A stretch of DNA of 6,484 bases, from contig CAIXUE010000279.1 of assembly GCA_903922545.1 (NCBI GenBank), positions 1 through 6,484 of the forward strand. The letters run 5' to 3'. A program made the translations under genes and the position numbers. This DNA is from an uncultured Alphaproteobacteria bacterium. Its GTDB lineage: Bacteria > Pseudomonadota > Alphaproteobacteria > Micropepsales > Micropepsaceae. The notes below the pieces were generated by a model. That model saw only the letters and a program-made list of their open reading frames with translations, did no database searches and was not told the DNA's origin. The number at the start of each line of letters is the position of its first letter. Within the stretch, counting starts at the first letter, position 1. Below, in pieces: positions 1-5,565 of the stretch.

Positions 1-321
1 CGGGTCGGCGGCGAATTGATTCAGCCGTTCCAAATTGTCGCCCGATACGCCGATGATGCTGGCGCCCGCTGCGGTGAACTTGTCTCTCTGTTCGGCAAAG
101 GTGTGGGCTTCCAGATCGCAGCCGCCCGTGTAAGCCGAAGGATAGAAGTAAACCACCGTCGGCCCTTTTTTCAGGGCATCGGCCAGCTTGAAGTTGAATT
201 CCTTGCCGCCCAGGCTGGCGGTGGCGGTGAAATCGGGGGCCGTGTCGCCCACTTTGAGCGCGGCGAAAGCGGGAAGCGAAAAACTGGCGGCCAGCGCAAG
301 GCTCAGAATGATGGTTTTCAT
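1..321 (-). CDS. Periplasmic peroxiredoxin (AhpC/TSA-Bcp type), C-terminus cut by window edge
   Basis: Thiol peroxidase of the AhpC/TSA superfamily, expected to reduce hydroperoxides outside the cytoplasm. I read 107 codons from ATG at 321 to base 1 without a stop. Residues 1-20 form a Sec signal peptide (K2, hydrophobic core, cleavage after the A-F-A near residue 20). The mature part starts with L-K-V-G-D-T-A-P-D-F, the usual family opening. The catalytic motif is P61-x3-T65-G-G-C68, with C68 as peroxidatic cysteine. The Bcp-type resolving cysteine five residues later is replaced by H73, so it either works as a 1-Cys enzyme or uses a cysteine beyond the window. A GGAGG lies about 11 nt before the ATG, a long spacing. 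It follows efp on the same strand after 102 bp, so it may be partly cotranscribed. Family assignment is firm; oxidant and reductant are unknown. Confidence 0.9.
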   Translation of the reverse strand, partial: MKTIILSLALAASFSLPAFAALKVGDTAPDFTATASLGGKEFNFKLADALKKGPTVVYFYPSAYTGGCDLEAHTFAEQRDKFTAAGASIIGVSGDNLERLNQFAADP

Positions 322-363
322 GGGCTATGAATCCTCCAAATTTGGTGGCGGAAACTAACACAA

Positions 364-394
364 AGCGGCGGTCCCGCCTATTGGCCCGGCCGCT
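364..394 (-). terminator. Possible weak terminator or attenuator between efp and the peroxiredoxin gene
   Basis: AGCGGC (364-369) and GCCGCT (389-394) are inverted repeats that can close a GC-rich stem-loop with further internal pairing. On the minus strand the structure is followed by TTTGTGTT, only a loosely T-rich tract. The position after the efp stop suits a partial terminator, but the tail is poor. Weak call. Confidence 0.3.
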
Positions 395-423
395 GTCTGA
401 CGCTGTAAAAAAGCTCTGTTTTC

Positions 424-993
424 CTAGTCTTTTGCCCGTTCGACATAAGCGCCGTCTTCGGTCATGACCACGATCCGCACGCCCACAACGATGTGGGTGG
501 GCACCATGGTGCGAACCCCGTTGGCAAGCACGGCGGGTTTGAACGAGCCCGACGCCGTCTGGCCTTTCATCACCGGTTCGGTCTCCACCACTTCAAACGT
601 GGCGCGCTGGGGAATTTCGATGGAGATAGGGCGGCCTTCAAAAGTCTGAATCTGAACTTCCATATTTTCGGTCAGATACGGCGCCCGGTCGCCCACCACT
701 TCTGCGGTAACCGGCAGCTGGTCGAAGGTCTGGGGCTGCATGAACACAAAGCTGTCCCCGTCCTGATAAAGGTAATTATAGGTGCTGTGTTCGACAAAGG
801 CTTTTTCGATGCTGTCGGTGGTGCGCAGGCGCTCCACAGTCTTCACGCCGTCGGAAATGCGGCGCATTTCCAGATGGGTGACGGGTGTGCCCTTCCCGGG
901 ATGGATATTCTCGGCGGTGAGGACAAGGTAAAGCTTGCCCTCTTTCTCTATGACATTGCCTTTGCGCACAGAGCTGGCGATAACCGAAACCAC
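424..993 (-). CDS. efp: Elongation factor P
   Basis: EF-P binds the ribosome between the P and E sites and promotes peptide bonds at polyproline stretches. The 189-residue length is normal. The N-terminal KOW-like domain carries the loop I30-H-P-G-K34-G-T-P; K34 is the residue that is beta-lysylated in E. coli EF-P and has the same number here. The central OB domain follows, and the C-terminal domain shows the family signature around residues 144-171 (G-S-F-K-P-A, then V-R-T-M-V-P). The start is GTG at 993: it gives the usual M-V-x-V-I-A-S-S opening and has GAGAGG six bases upstream on its strand. It is divergent from epmA, whose product should modify K34, across a 62-bp gap. Identification is near certain; modification of K34 is inferred from the neighbouring epmA and epmB genes. 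Confidence 0.97.
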   Translation of the reverse strand: MVSVIASSVRKGNVIEKEGKLYLVLTAENIHPGKGTPVTHLEMRRISDGVKTVERLRTTDSIEKAFVEHSTYNYLYQDGDSFVFMQPQTFDQLPVTAEVVGDRAPYLTENMEVQIQTFEGRPISIEIPQRATFEVVETEPVMKGQTASGSFKPAVLANGVRTMVPTHIVVGVRIVVMTEDGAYVERAKD

Positions 994-1004
994 TGGAAAC
1001 CTCT

Positions 1005-1020
1005 CAAATCGCGGGATTTG
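1005..1020. promoter_or_regulatory. Inverted repeat in the efp-epmA divergent gap
   Basis: CAAATC (1005-1010), 4-bp spacer, GATTTG (1015-1020): a perfect 6-bp dyad in the 62-bp divergent intergenic region, overlapping the efp ribosome-binding site. It could be an operator shared by both directions, or a small hairpin in the efp leader. No regulator is known from the sequence, and a 6-bp dyad can occur by chance. Confidence 0.3.
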
Positions 1021-1026
1021 CGGGGG

Positions 1027-1055
1027 TCTTTAGCAGGCCGCAGGACGGGAGACAA
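1027..1055 (-). promoter_or_regulatory. Tentative sigma70-like promoter for efp
   Basis: On the minus strand TTGTCT (1055-1050) and TAAAGA (1032-1027) are separated by exactly 17 bp, the ideal spacing for -35 and -10 boxes, placing a start site near 1020 and a leader of about 25 nt. Match to consensus is moderate at -35 (4 of 6) and poor at -10 (3 of 6), so this is only a candidate. Confidence 0.25.
1047..1051 (+). promoter_or_regulatory. Ribosome-binding site of epmA
   Basis: GGGAG lies four bases before the ATG at 1056. It supports this start, which also gives the W-W...H-A-D-R-R-P-x-L opening expected for alphaproteobacterial EpmA proteins. Confidence 0.55.
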
Positions 1056-2084
1056 ATGCCCTGGTGGGATGCCCAAAGCCATGCCGACCGCCGGCCGCTG
1101 CTTGCGCTGCGGGGCCGGATAAAGGCCGCCATCCGGGCTTTTTTCGAGGGTCAGGACTTCAGCGAAACGGAATGCGCCATCTTGGGGCTTTCGCCGGGCA
1201 ACGAAGCGCACTTGCATGCCTTTGCGACTGAGGCTGTGCGGCCCGATGGCAGCCGCCAGGCGCTCTATCTTCACACCTCGCCCGAGTTCGCCGCCAAGAA
1301 GCTCTTGGCAGCCGGCGAAGAGAAGATTTTCGAATTCGCCCGCGTCTTCCGCAATCGTGAGCGTGGCCGCCTGCATGCGCCGGAATTTACCATGCTGGAA
1401 TGGTACCGCGCCGATGCCGATTACCGGGCGGTGATCGCCGATACCCTCGCGCTGCTCAAACTGGCGGCAGAAATAGCGGGACGAAAGCTCAGCTATCTGG
1501 ATCGGGACTGCGATGCGTTTGCCGAAGCGCAATGGCTGACGGTCGAGGCGGCTTTCCGCATCCATGCCGGCATCGAGCTTCTGGACACGCTGTCACCTAA
1601 AGGCGTGGGCGACAGGAACATGCTGGCCACCCGCGCCCGCCGTGCTGGTTTTGATATCGCTGAAAAGGATGGCTGGTCGGATATTTTCAGCAAGGTGCTG
1701 GCGGCACGCATAGAGCCCAAACTGGGCTTGGGTCACCCCACCATCCTTTACGAATATCCACGCGCTGAGGCGGCGCTGGCGCGGCCAAAGCCGGGCGATG
1801 GCCGCCTGGCGGAGCGGTTTGAGCTTTATGCCTGTGGGGTGGAGCTGGCCAATGGCTTTGGCGAACTGACCGATGCAAAGGAACAGCGCGCCCGCTTCAT
1901 TGCGGAAATGGATGAAAAAGAACGGGTGCATGGGGAGCGCTATCCGCTGGACGAAGAGTTCCTGGCGGCGCTGGCAAACATGCCGCCGGCCTCCGGCGTG
2001 GCATTGGGATTTGATCGCCTCGTCATGCTGGTAGCTGGGGCGCCGAACATCGATTCCGTGCTATGGACGCCTTTACCTTCATAG
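1056..2084 (+). CDS. epmA: EF-P--(R)-beta-lysine ligase EpmA (PoxA/GenX/YjeA)
   Basis: Class II lysyl-tRNA-synthetase paralogue that activates (R)-beta-lysine with ATP and transfers it to Lys34 of EF-P instead of tRNA. The 342-residue protein is only the catalytic core: no N-terminal anticodon-binding OB domain is present, as expected for EpmA. Visible are T74-S-P-E77, motif 2 (F98-R-N-R-E102, then H107-x-P-E-F-T-M-L-E-W-Y117), and motif 3 with S313-G-V-A316-L-G-F-D-R. A316 aligns with E. coli EpmA Ala298, the position that is Gly in LysRS and favours beta-lysine over alpha-lysine. The segment E-L-A-N-G-F-G-E-L-T-D-A near residue 265 is also characteristic. It is the first gene of the plus-strand group and diverges from its substrate gene efp. 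It is slightly longer than the 325-residue E. coli enzyme. Confidence 0.95.
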   Translation: MPWWDAQSHADRRPLLALRGRIKAAIRAFFEGQDFSETECAILGLSPGNEAHLHAFATEAVRPDGSRQALYLHTSPEFAAKKLLAAGEEKIFEFARVFRNRERGRLHAPEFTMLEWYRADADYRAVIADTLALLKLAAEIAGRKLSYLDRDCDAFAEAQWLTVEAAFRIHAGIELLDTLSPKGVGDRNMLATRARRAGFDIAEKDGWSDIFSKVLAARIEPKLGLGHPTILYEYPRAEAALARPKPGDGRLAERFELYACGVELANGFGELTDAKEQRARFIAEMDEKERVHGERYPLDEEFLAALANMPPASGVALGFDRLVMLVAGAPNIDSVLWTPLPS

Positions 2085-2141
2085 CCGCCATGACATATCG
2101 GGGGTGGCAATAAAGCCGCTCTGCCTTCAACTTCCCGGCCC

Positions 2142-3338
2142 ATGACCGAACCCAGCCCCGCCCTGAAGGCCGCCCAGAACACCAGCTATCTGGTGCTGTT
2201 CACGATTTCCTTCTGCCATCTGCTTAACGACATGATGCAGGCGGTGCTGCCGGCCATCTATCCAACCATCAAAACCGATTTTCATCTCAGTTTCGCCCAG
2301 ATCGGCCTGATCACCCTGGCGTTCCAATGCACGGCGTCTTTGTTGCAGCCCTGGGTGGGCTATGTCTCCGACAAAAAGCCCATGCCCTATTCGCTTTCGC
2401 TGGGCATGATCTCCACCCTGCTGGGTATTGTGCTGCTGGGGCTGGCGTGGAGCTATCCGGTGGTGTTGATCGCCGCCATGCTGGTGGGTGTCGGCTCGTC
2501 GGTTTTTCATCCGGAATCGGCCCGCGTGGCGCGCATGGCTTCGGGCGGCCGTTACGGCCTGGCGCAATCGACCTTTCAGACCGGTGGTAATATCGGCTCG
2601 GCCCTGGGGCCGCTCAGCGCCGCCTTTGTCGTGGCCAGCTGGGGTCAGCGCGGTATCGCCTGGTATGCGGGCGCGGCTTTCCTCGCCATCATCCTGCTGT
2701 TCAAGATCGGCACCTGGTACAAAAATCATGGCCTGGCGCGCATCCGTTCCGCGCACAAGGCGCTGGCGCATGAAGCGCTGCCCAACAAGCAAGTACTGAC
2801 CATCATCGCGATCCTGGCGATGCTGATCTTTTCCAAATATTTCTACCTGATCAGCATCAGCGTTTATTTCACTTTCTATCTGATCCAGACCTTCCATGTG
2901 TCGGTGCAGTCGGCGCAGCTGCATCTGTTCTATTTCTTGGCCGCCGTGGCGGTGGGCGCCTTTGTCGGCGGCCCCTTGGGCGACAGGTTCGGGCGCAAAT
3001 ATGTGATCTGGTTCTCGATCCTGGGAACGTTGCCTTTCACGCTGATCCTGCCTTATGCCAACCTGTTCTGGACCGAAGTCTTGTCGGTTGTGGTGGGTGC
3101 GATCCTGGCTTCGGCCTTTCCCGCCATTGTGGTCTATGCCCAGGAATTGCTGCCCGGCAAGCTGGGCATGATTTCCGGCATTTTCTATGGCTTTTCCTTC
3201 GGTATGGGCGGCATCGCGGCCAGCGTGCTGGGTATGCTGGCGGATGCCACCAGCATCACTTTCGTCTATAAGGTCTGCGCCTTCCTGCCGCTGATCGGAC
3301 TTCTGGCCGTGTTCCTGCCCAATTTCAAAAAACAATGA
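2142..3338 (+). CDS. fsr: MFS transporter, fosmidomycin-resistance (Fsr) family
   Basis: Predicted 12-helix inner-membrane proton-driven exporter of 398 residues. The Fsr subfamily is recognisable from F24-C-H-L-L-N-D near the start, the loop with S-D77-K-K-P, and the long conserved stretch S119-S-V-F-H-P-E-S, followed by R-M-A-S-G-G-R-Y-G-L-A-Q and G-N-I-G-S-A-L-G-P. The second half carries MFS motif A, G280-D-R-F-G-R-K286. The C-terminus is short and basic (N-F-K-K-Q). Relatives export fosmidomycin and some other small molecules; the natural substrate here is unknown. It begins 57 bp after epmA with no clear Shine-Dalgarno, and its stop overlaps the epmB start (ATGA), so it should be cotranslated with epmB. 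A role in the EF-P pathway is not shown; it may simply be carried in the operon. Confidence 0.88.
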   Translation: MTEPSPALKAAQNTSYLVLFTISFCHLLNDMMQAVLPAIYPTIKTDFHLSFAQIGLITLAFQCTASLLQPWVGYVSDKKPMPYSLSLGMISTLLGIVLLGLAWSYPVVLIAAMLVGVGSSVFHPESARVARMASGGRYGLAQSTFQTGGNIGSALGPLSAAFVVASWGQRGIAWYAGAAFLAIILLFKIGTWYKNHGLARIRSAHKALAHEALPNKQVLTIIAILAMLIFSKYFYLISISVYFTFYLIQTFHVSVQSAQLHLFYFLAAVAVGAFVGGPLGDRFGRKYVIWFSILGTLPFTLILPYANLFWTEVLSVVVGAILASAFPAIVVYAQELLPGKLGMISGIFYGFSFGMGGIAASVLGMLADATSITFVYKVCAFLPLIGLLAVFLPNFKKQ

Positions 3339-4312
3339 CTTTGGCGCTGGTCGCCGAGAAATATGCCGTCGCGATTTCGCCGGCGCTGCAGGCGCTGATC
3401 GATCCGGCCGATCCCGCCGATCCCATTGGCCGCCAATTCCTGCCCGATATCGCCGAATTGATCGAAACCGCGGAAGAACGTTTCGATCCCATCGGCGATG
3501 GCGCGCATGAAGCCGTTCTTGGCATCATTCATCGGCATCCCGACCGGGTGTTGTTCAAGGCGGTGGCAAGCTGCCCGGTCTATTGCCGTTTCTGTTTTCG
3601 GCGTGAACAGATCGGCCCCGGCAAGGCGCAAGGCCTGACGCCGCCGGATATGGACCGCGCCTTTGCCTATATCGCGGCGCATCCGGAAATTTGGGAGGTG
3701 ATCCTGACCGGCGGCGACCCCTTTATTCTGTCGCCGCGCCGCGCTGATGAAATCACCCAGAGGCTGGCCCAGATCGGGCATGTGAAAATTATCCGCTGGC
3801 ACACGCGGGTACCGATGGTGGACCCGGCGCGCGTAAACGATGATTTTATCGCCGCCTTGATCGCGCCCGGCATCACGCCCTGGGTGGCAATCCATGCCAA
3901 TCATCCGAAAGAATTTTCGCCCGAGGCAAAGCGCGCTCTGGCCCGGCTGACGGAAGCCGGCATCGGCCTGGTCAGCCAGTCGGTGCTGCTCAAAGGCGTG
4001 AATGACGATGTCGAAACGCTGGCCGCGCTGATGCGGGCTTTTGTCGAAAACCGCATCAAGCCCTATTATCTGCACCATCCCGACCTGGCGCGGGGCACCT
4101 CACATTTTCGCTTAGGCATCGATGCGGGATTGGCGCTGGTCGAACGCTTGCGGCCGCTGCTCTCGGGCCTGGCCCAGCCCAGCTATATGCTTGATCTGCC
4201 TGGCGGCTTTGGCAAAGTGGCGCTGGAATCCCGCAATGTGGAGAAAACCGCCAACGGACATCGCATCCGCGATTGCGCCGGTGTCTGGCACACCTATCCA
4301 CCCTCGGGTTAA
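3335..4312 (+). CDS. epmB: EF-P beta-lysylation protein EpmB (lysine 2,3-aminomutase family)
   Basis: Radical-SAM, PLP-dependent aminomutase converting L-lysine to (R)-beta-lysine for EpmA. The 4Fe-4S motif is C80-x3-C84-x2-C87, followed by F-R-R. The SAM-contacting G126-G-D-P and the H156-T-R158 strand (the Arg that holds the lysine carboxylate in LAM) follow. D250 and D287 match the two aspartates that bind the substrate amine in clostridial LAM, and K294 in P-G-G-F-G-K is the PLP lysine. Spacing of D250, D287 and K294 (37, then 7) is the same as in the clostridial enzyme (293, 330, 337). It starts at the ATGA overlapping the transporter stop and has no own Shine-Dalgarno, implying translational coupling. 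The N-terminus is short, and the C-terminal zinc-binding cysteines of true LAM are missing. With efp and epmA adjacent, EpmB is preferred over a catabolic KamA. Confidence 0.92.
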   Translation: MTLALVAEKYAVAISPALQALIDPADPADPIGRQFLPDIAELIETAEERFDPIGDGAHEAVLGIIHRHPDRVLFKAVASCPVYCRFCFRREQIGPGKAQGLTPPDMDRAFAYIAAHPEIWEVILTGGDPFILSPRRADEITQRLAQIGHVKIIRWHTRVPMVDPARVNDDFIAALIAPGITPWVAIHANHPKEFSPEAKRALARLTEAGIGLVSQSVLLKGVNDDVETLAALMRAFVENRIKPYYLHHPDLARGTSHFRLGIDAGLALVERLRPLLSGLAQPSYMLDLPGGFGKVALESRNVEKTANGHRIRDCAGVWHTYPPSG

Positions 4313-4317
4313 GGCGT

Positions 4318-4653
4318 TCAGCCCGGCAGCGGGTCAGGTCCGAAGCGATTGGGCCCACGCGTGCCCCGCTCGCAATGCCAGATCAGCAGGATGATGACGC
4401 CCGCCACCGGAATGCAGGCGAGGAAGATGAACCATCCTGATTTGTCGATGTCATGCAGCCGGCGGACATTGACGCTCAAGCTCGGCAGGATCAGCGCCAC
4501 CATGATCACAAAGACGAAGAAGAAAGTGAAAATTCCGGCGCAAGTCGCCAGGAGCGCAAACAGATGGAAGTACCAATATTCCGATCTGGGCGCGCGCCCG
4601 TCGAAATTGGTGTAATTGCGAAAACCGGACTGAATTGATTCCACAAAGCCCAT
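4318..4653 (-). CDS. DUF805 family small inner-membrane protein
   Basis: A 111-residue membrane protein of the DUF805 (YhaH-like) family, function unknown. The N-terminal cytoplasmic signature is F17-D-G-R20 followed by R23-S-E-Y-W27. Two hydrophobic stretches follow (about 29-60, long enough for one or two helices, and 74-92), separated by the family hallmark V-R64-R-L-H-D68-x2-K-S-G-W74. The tail G97-T-R-G-x-N-R-F-G-P-D-P is the usual DUF805 ending, so the gene is intact. The ATG at 4653 has only a weak GGGGGCGG upstream. It converges on epmB with 5 bp between the stop codons. A hairpin repeat lies immediately upstream, so its promoter probably sits inside or next to that repeat. Confidence 0.88.
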   Translation of the reverse strand: MGFVESIQSGFRNYTNFDGRAPRSEYWYFHLFALLATCAGIFTFFFVFVIMVALILPSLSVNVRRLHDIDKSGWFIFLACIPVAGVIILLIWHCERGTRGPNRFGPDPLPG

Positions 4654-4682
4654 ACCGCCCCCGCTTTTATGCCCGAAGCTGT

Positions 4683-4796
4683 CTTACATCCTTTCGGATG
4701 CCGCGCCTCGTTCCGGCCGCTCGCCCAAGCTCGCGACGCTCGTCGTTTTCGCATGTCCACAGGACATGCTCACATCCTTTCGGATGACACTCCTCG
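4683..4796. repeat. Hairpin-rich intergenic repeat element (two direct copies plus palindrome)
   Basis: Two 28-bp direct copies (4683-4710 and 4769-4796, 24 of 28 identical, 86 bp apart) each contain CATCC-TTTC-GGATG. On the minus strand this is a 5-bp stem capped by a GAAA (GNRA-type) tetraloop. Between them lie a perfect palindrome GCATGTCC-ACA-GGACATGC (4751-4769) and a smaller dyad CGACG-CT-CGTCG (4734-4745). The layout resembles REP/BIME-type dispersed elements of proteobacterial intergenic regions. It fills the gap between the DUF805 and oxygenase genes and reaches into the last codons of the latter. No transposase or target-site duplication is visible. That it is present elsewhere in the genome is an inference. 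Confidence 0.65.
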
Positions 4797-5417
4797 CCCC
4801 CGTAATCTCTTGAAAAAAGCGCTGATGCGATGGCGGGTCTGTTCGCGCTTCACCACGCCTGTGTCCGTGACCCAGTTGAGCTGAATCACCCGCCGGGGGC
4901 CTTCAAAGGCATGAAAGCCGTGCCAGGCATTGGGCTCATTCTTGAAAACCAACAGCGTGCCCTGGTCGGGCGGCACTTCGGCGATCACATCTTCCAGATT
5001 ATCCGGGCCGCGCAGCAGCCTTAAACGGCCGGTTTTGGCTTCCCATTCATTGTTCATATAAATCAGCACCGTGATCAGCTTGGTGCGGCTGTCGGTGTGA
5101 ATTTGTCCGTCCCGCGCCGCGGAAACCCCGCGCGCCGTCACCATGGTGGGGCGGCCCTTCAGGTCCACGCCCAATTTCTTCTCCACCGCGCGGGTAAAAT
5201 CCGGTCCCTCAATCGCGGCGATGAAATCGGCAAAGGCGCGCCCGTATTTCAGGGTCGGCAGCGGAAAAGAACCGGGATGACTGACCAGGGGATAATCGGC
5301 GTTGATCGCCGCCATGGCTTCCGGCTTCACAAAACGCGGCACCATCAGAAAGGGAAACGGCTCGCGCGTCAGCGGCGCGGCATTGAAAGCATCCAGATCG
5401 ATGGGCAGGGCGGCCAT
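4770..5417 (-). CDS. 2-oxoglutarate/Fe(II)-dependent oxygenase
   Basis: Predicted cytosolic non-haem iron dioxygenase of 215 residues with a double-stranded beta-helix. The iron triad is H107-x-D109 (in Q-I-H-T-D-S) and a distal His, most likely H166 (N-A-W-H166-G) with H169 as the alternative. R175 or R176 nine to ten residues later should bind 2-oxoglutarate. The stretch K-L-I-T-V-L-I-Y-M-N after the HxD and G-x-L-R-L-L-R-G-P before the distal half are typical of the 2OG-Fe(II) oxygenase group related to prolyl hydroxylases. No signal peptide is seen. The ATG at 5417 has GAGGT about 13 bases upstream, a loose spacing. The last five residues (S-S-E-R-M) and the stop are encoded by a repeat element, so the natural C-terminus may have been altered. 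The substrate cannot be told from the sequence. A terminator upstream separates it from the repeat-protein gene. Confidence 0.88.
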   Translation of the reverse strand: MAALPIDLDAFNAAPLTREPFPFLMVPRFVKPEAMAAINADYPLVSHPGSFPLPTLKYGRAFADFIAAIEGPDFTRAVEKKLGVDLKGRPTMVTARGVSAARDGQIHTDSRTKLITVLIYMNNEWEAKTGRLRLLRGPDNLEDVIAEVPPDQGTLLVFKNEPNAWHGFHAFEGPRRVIQLNWVTDTGVVKREQTRHRISAFFKRLRGRGVSSERM

Positions 5418-5472
5418 GGGTCCGAAATACTACCTCACAAACCAAAACGCAAAGGGCGCAGGGGGTCATCAC

Positions 5473-5509
5473 AAAAAGATAGGGGGAGATCTTGCGATCT
5501 CCCCCTATC
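5473..5509 (-). terminator. Strong rho-independent terminator of the secreted repeat-protein gene
   Basis: A perfect 14-bp inverted repeat (5478-5491 and 5496-5509) with a 4-nt loop. On the minus strand the loop is GCAA, a GNRA tetraloop, and the stem is followed at once by TTTTT (5477-5473). It lies 56 bp after the stop of the minus-strand gene ending at 5566 and isolates it from the oxygenase gene. Confidence 0.92.
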
Positions 5510-5513
5510 CCTT

Positions 5514-5542
5514 CGGCATTCCCGTTTGCCCCAGGGATGCCG
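5514..5542 (-). other. Second hairpin in the 3' untranslated region
   Basis: CGGCATTCCC (5514-5523) and GGGATGCCG (5534-5542) pair as a 9-bp stem with one bulged base and a 10-nt loop. It sits between the stop codon at 5566 and the main terminator. It has no T-tract, so it is more likely a 3'-end structure such as an RNA stabiliser than a terminator. Function is inferred only. Confidence 0.45.
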
Positions 5543-5565
5543 TCGCGGAACCTCGTGAAAACTCC

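Noticed and set aside
948..1931. Minus-strand open frames opposite epmA
   Set aside because: No domain, overlap with strongly conserved epmA codons, and composition typical of antisense shadows.
2127..3335. A 402-codon open frame on the minus strand opposite the MFS transporter
   Set aside because: Its translation is rich in Q, H, R, D and G with no recognisable domain, the typical mirror of a GC-rich membrane-protein gene; the plus-strand frame is clearly Fsr.
3400..3426. Short repeat encoding D-P-A-D-P-A-D-P in epmB
   Set aside because: It is a coding feature that I recall as common in alphaproteobacterial EpmB proteins, not a DNA repeat element.
3266..4078. A 270-codon minus-strand frame opposite epmB
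   Set aside because: Antisense shadow of a gene with full catalytic motifs.
4683..4796. CRISPR array
   Set aside because: Only two imperfect copies, self-complementary hairpins, an 86-bp period and no cas gene.
4669..4884. A 71-codon plus-strand frame across the hairpin repeat
   Set aside because: It reads through the repeat and into the antisense of the oxygenase; no ribosome-binding site and no domain. Likely a spurious gene of the kind repeats often produce.
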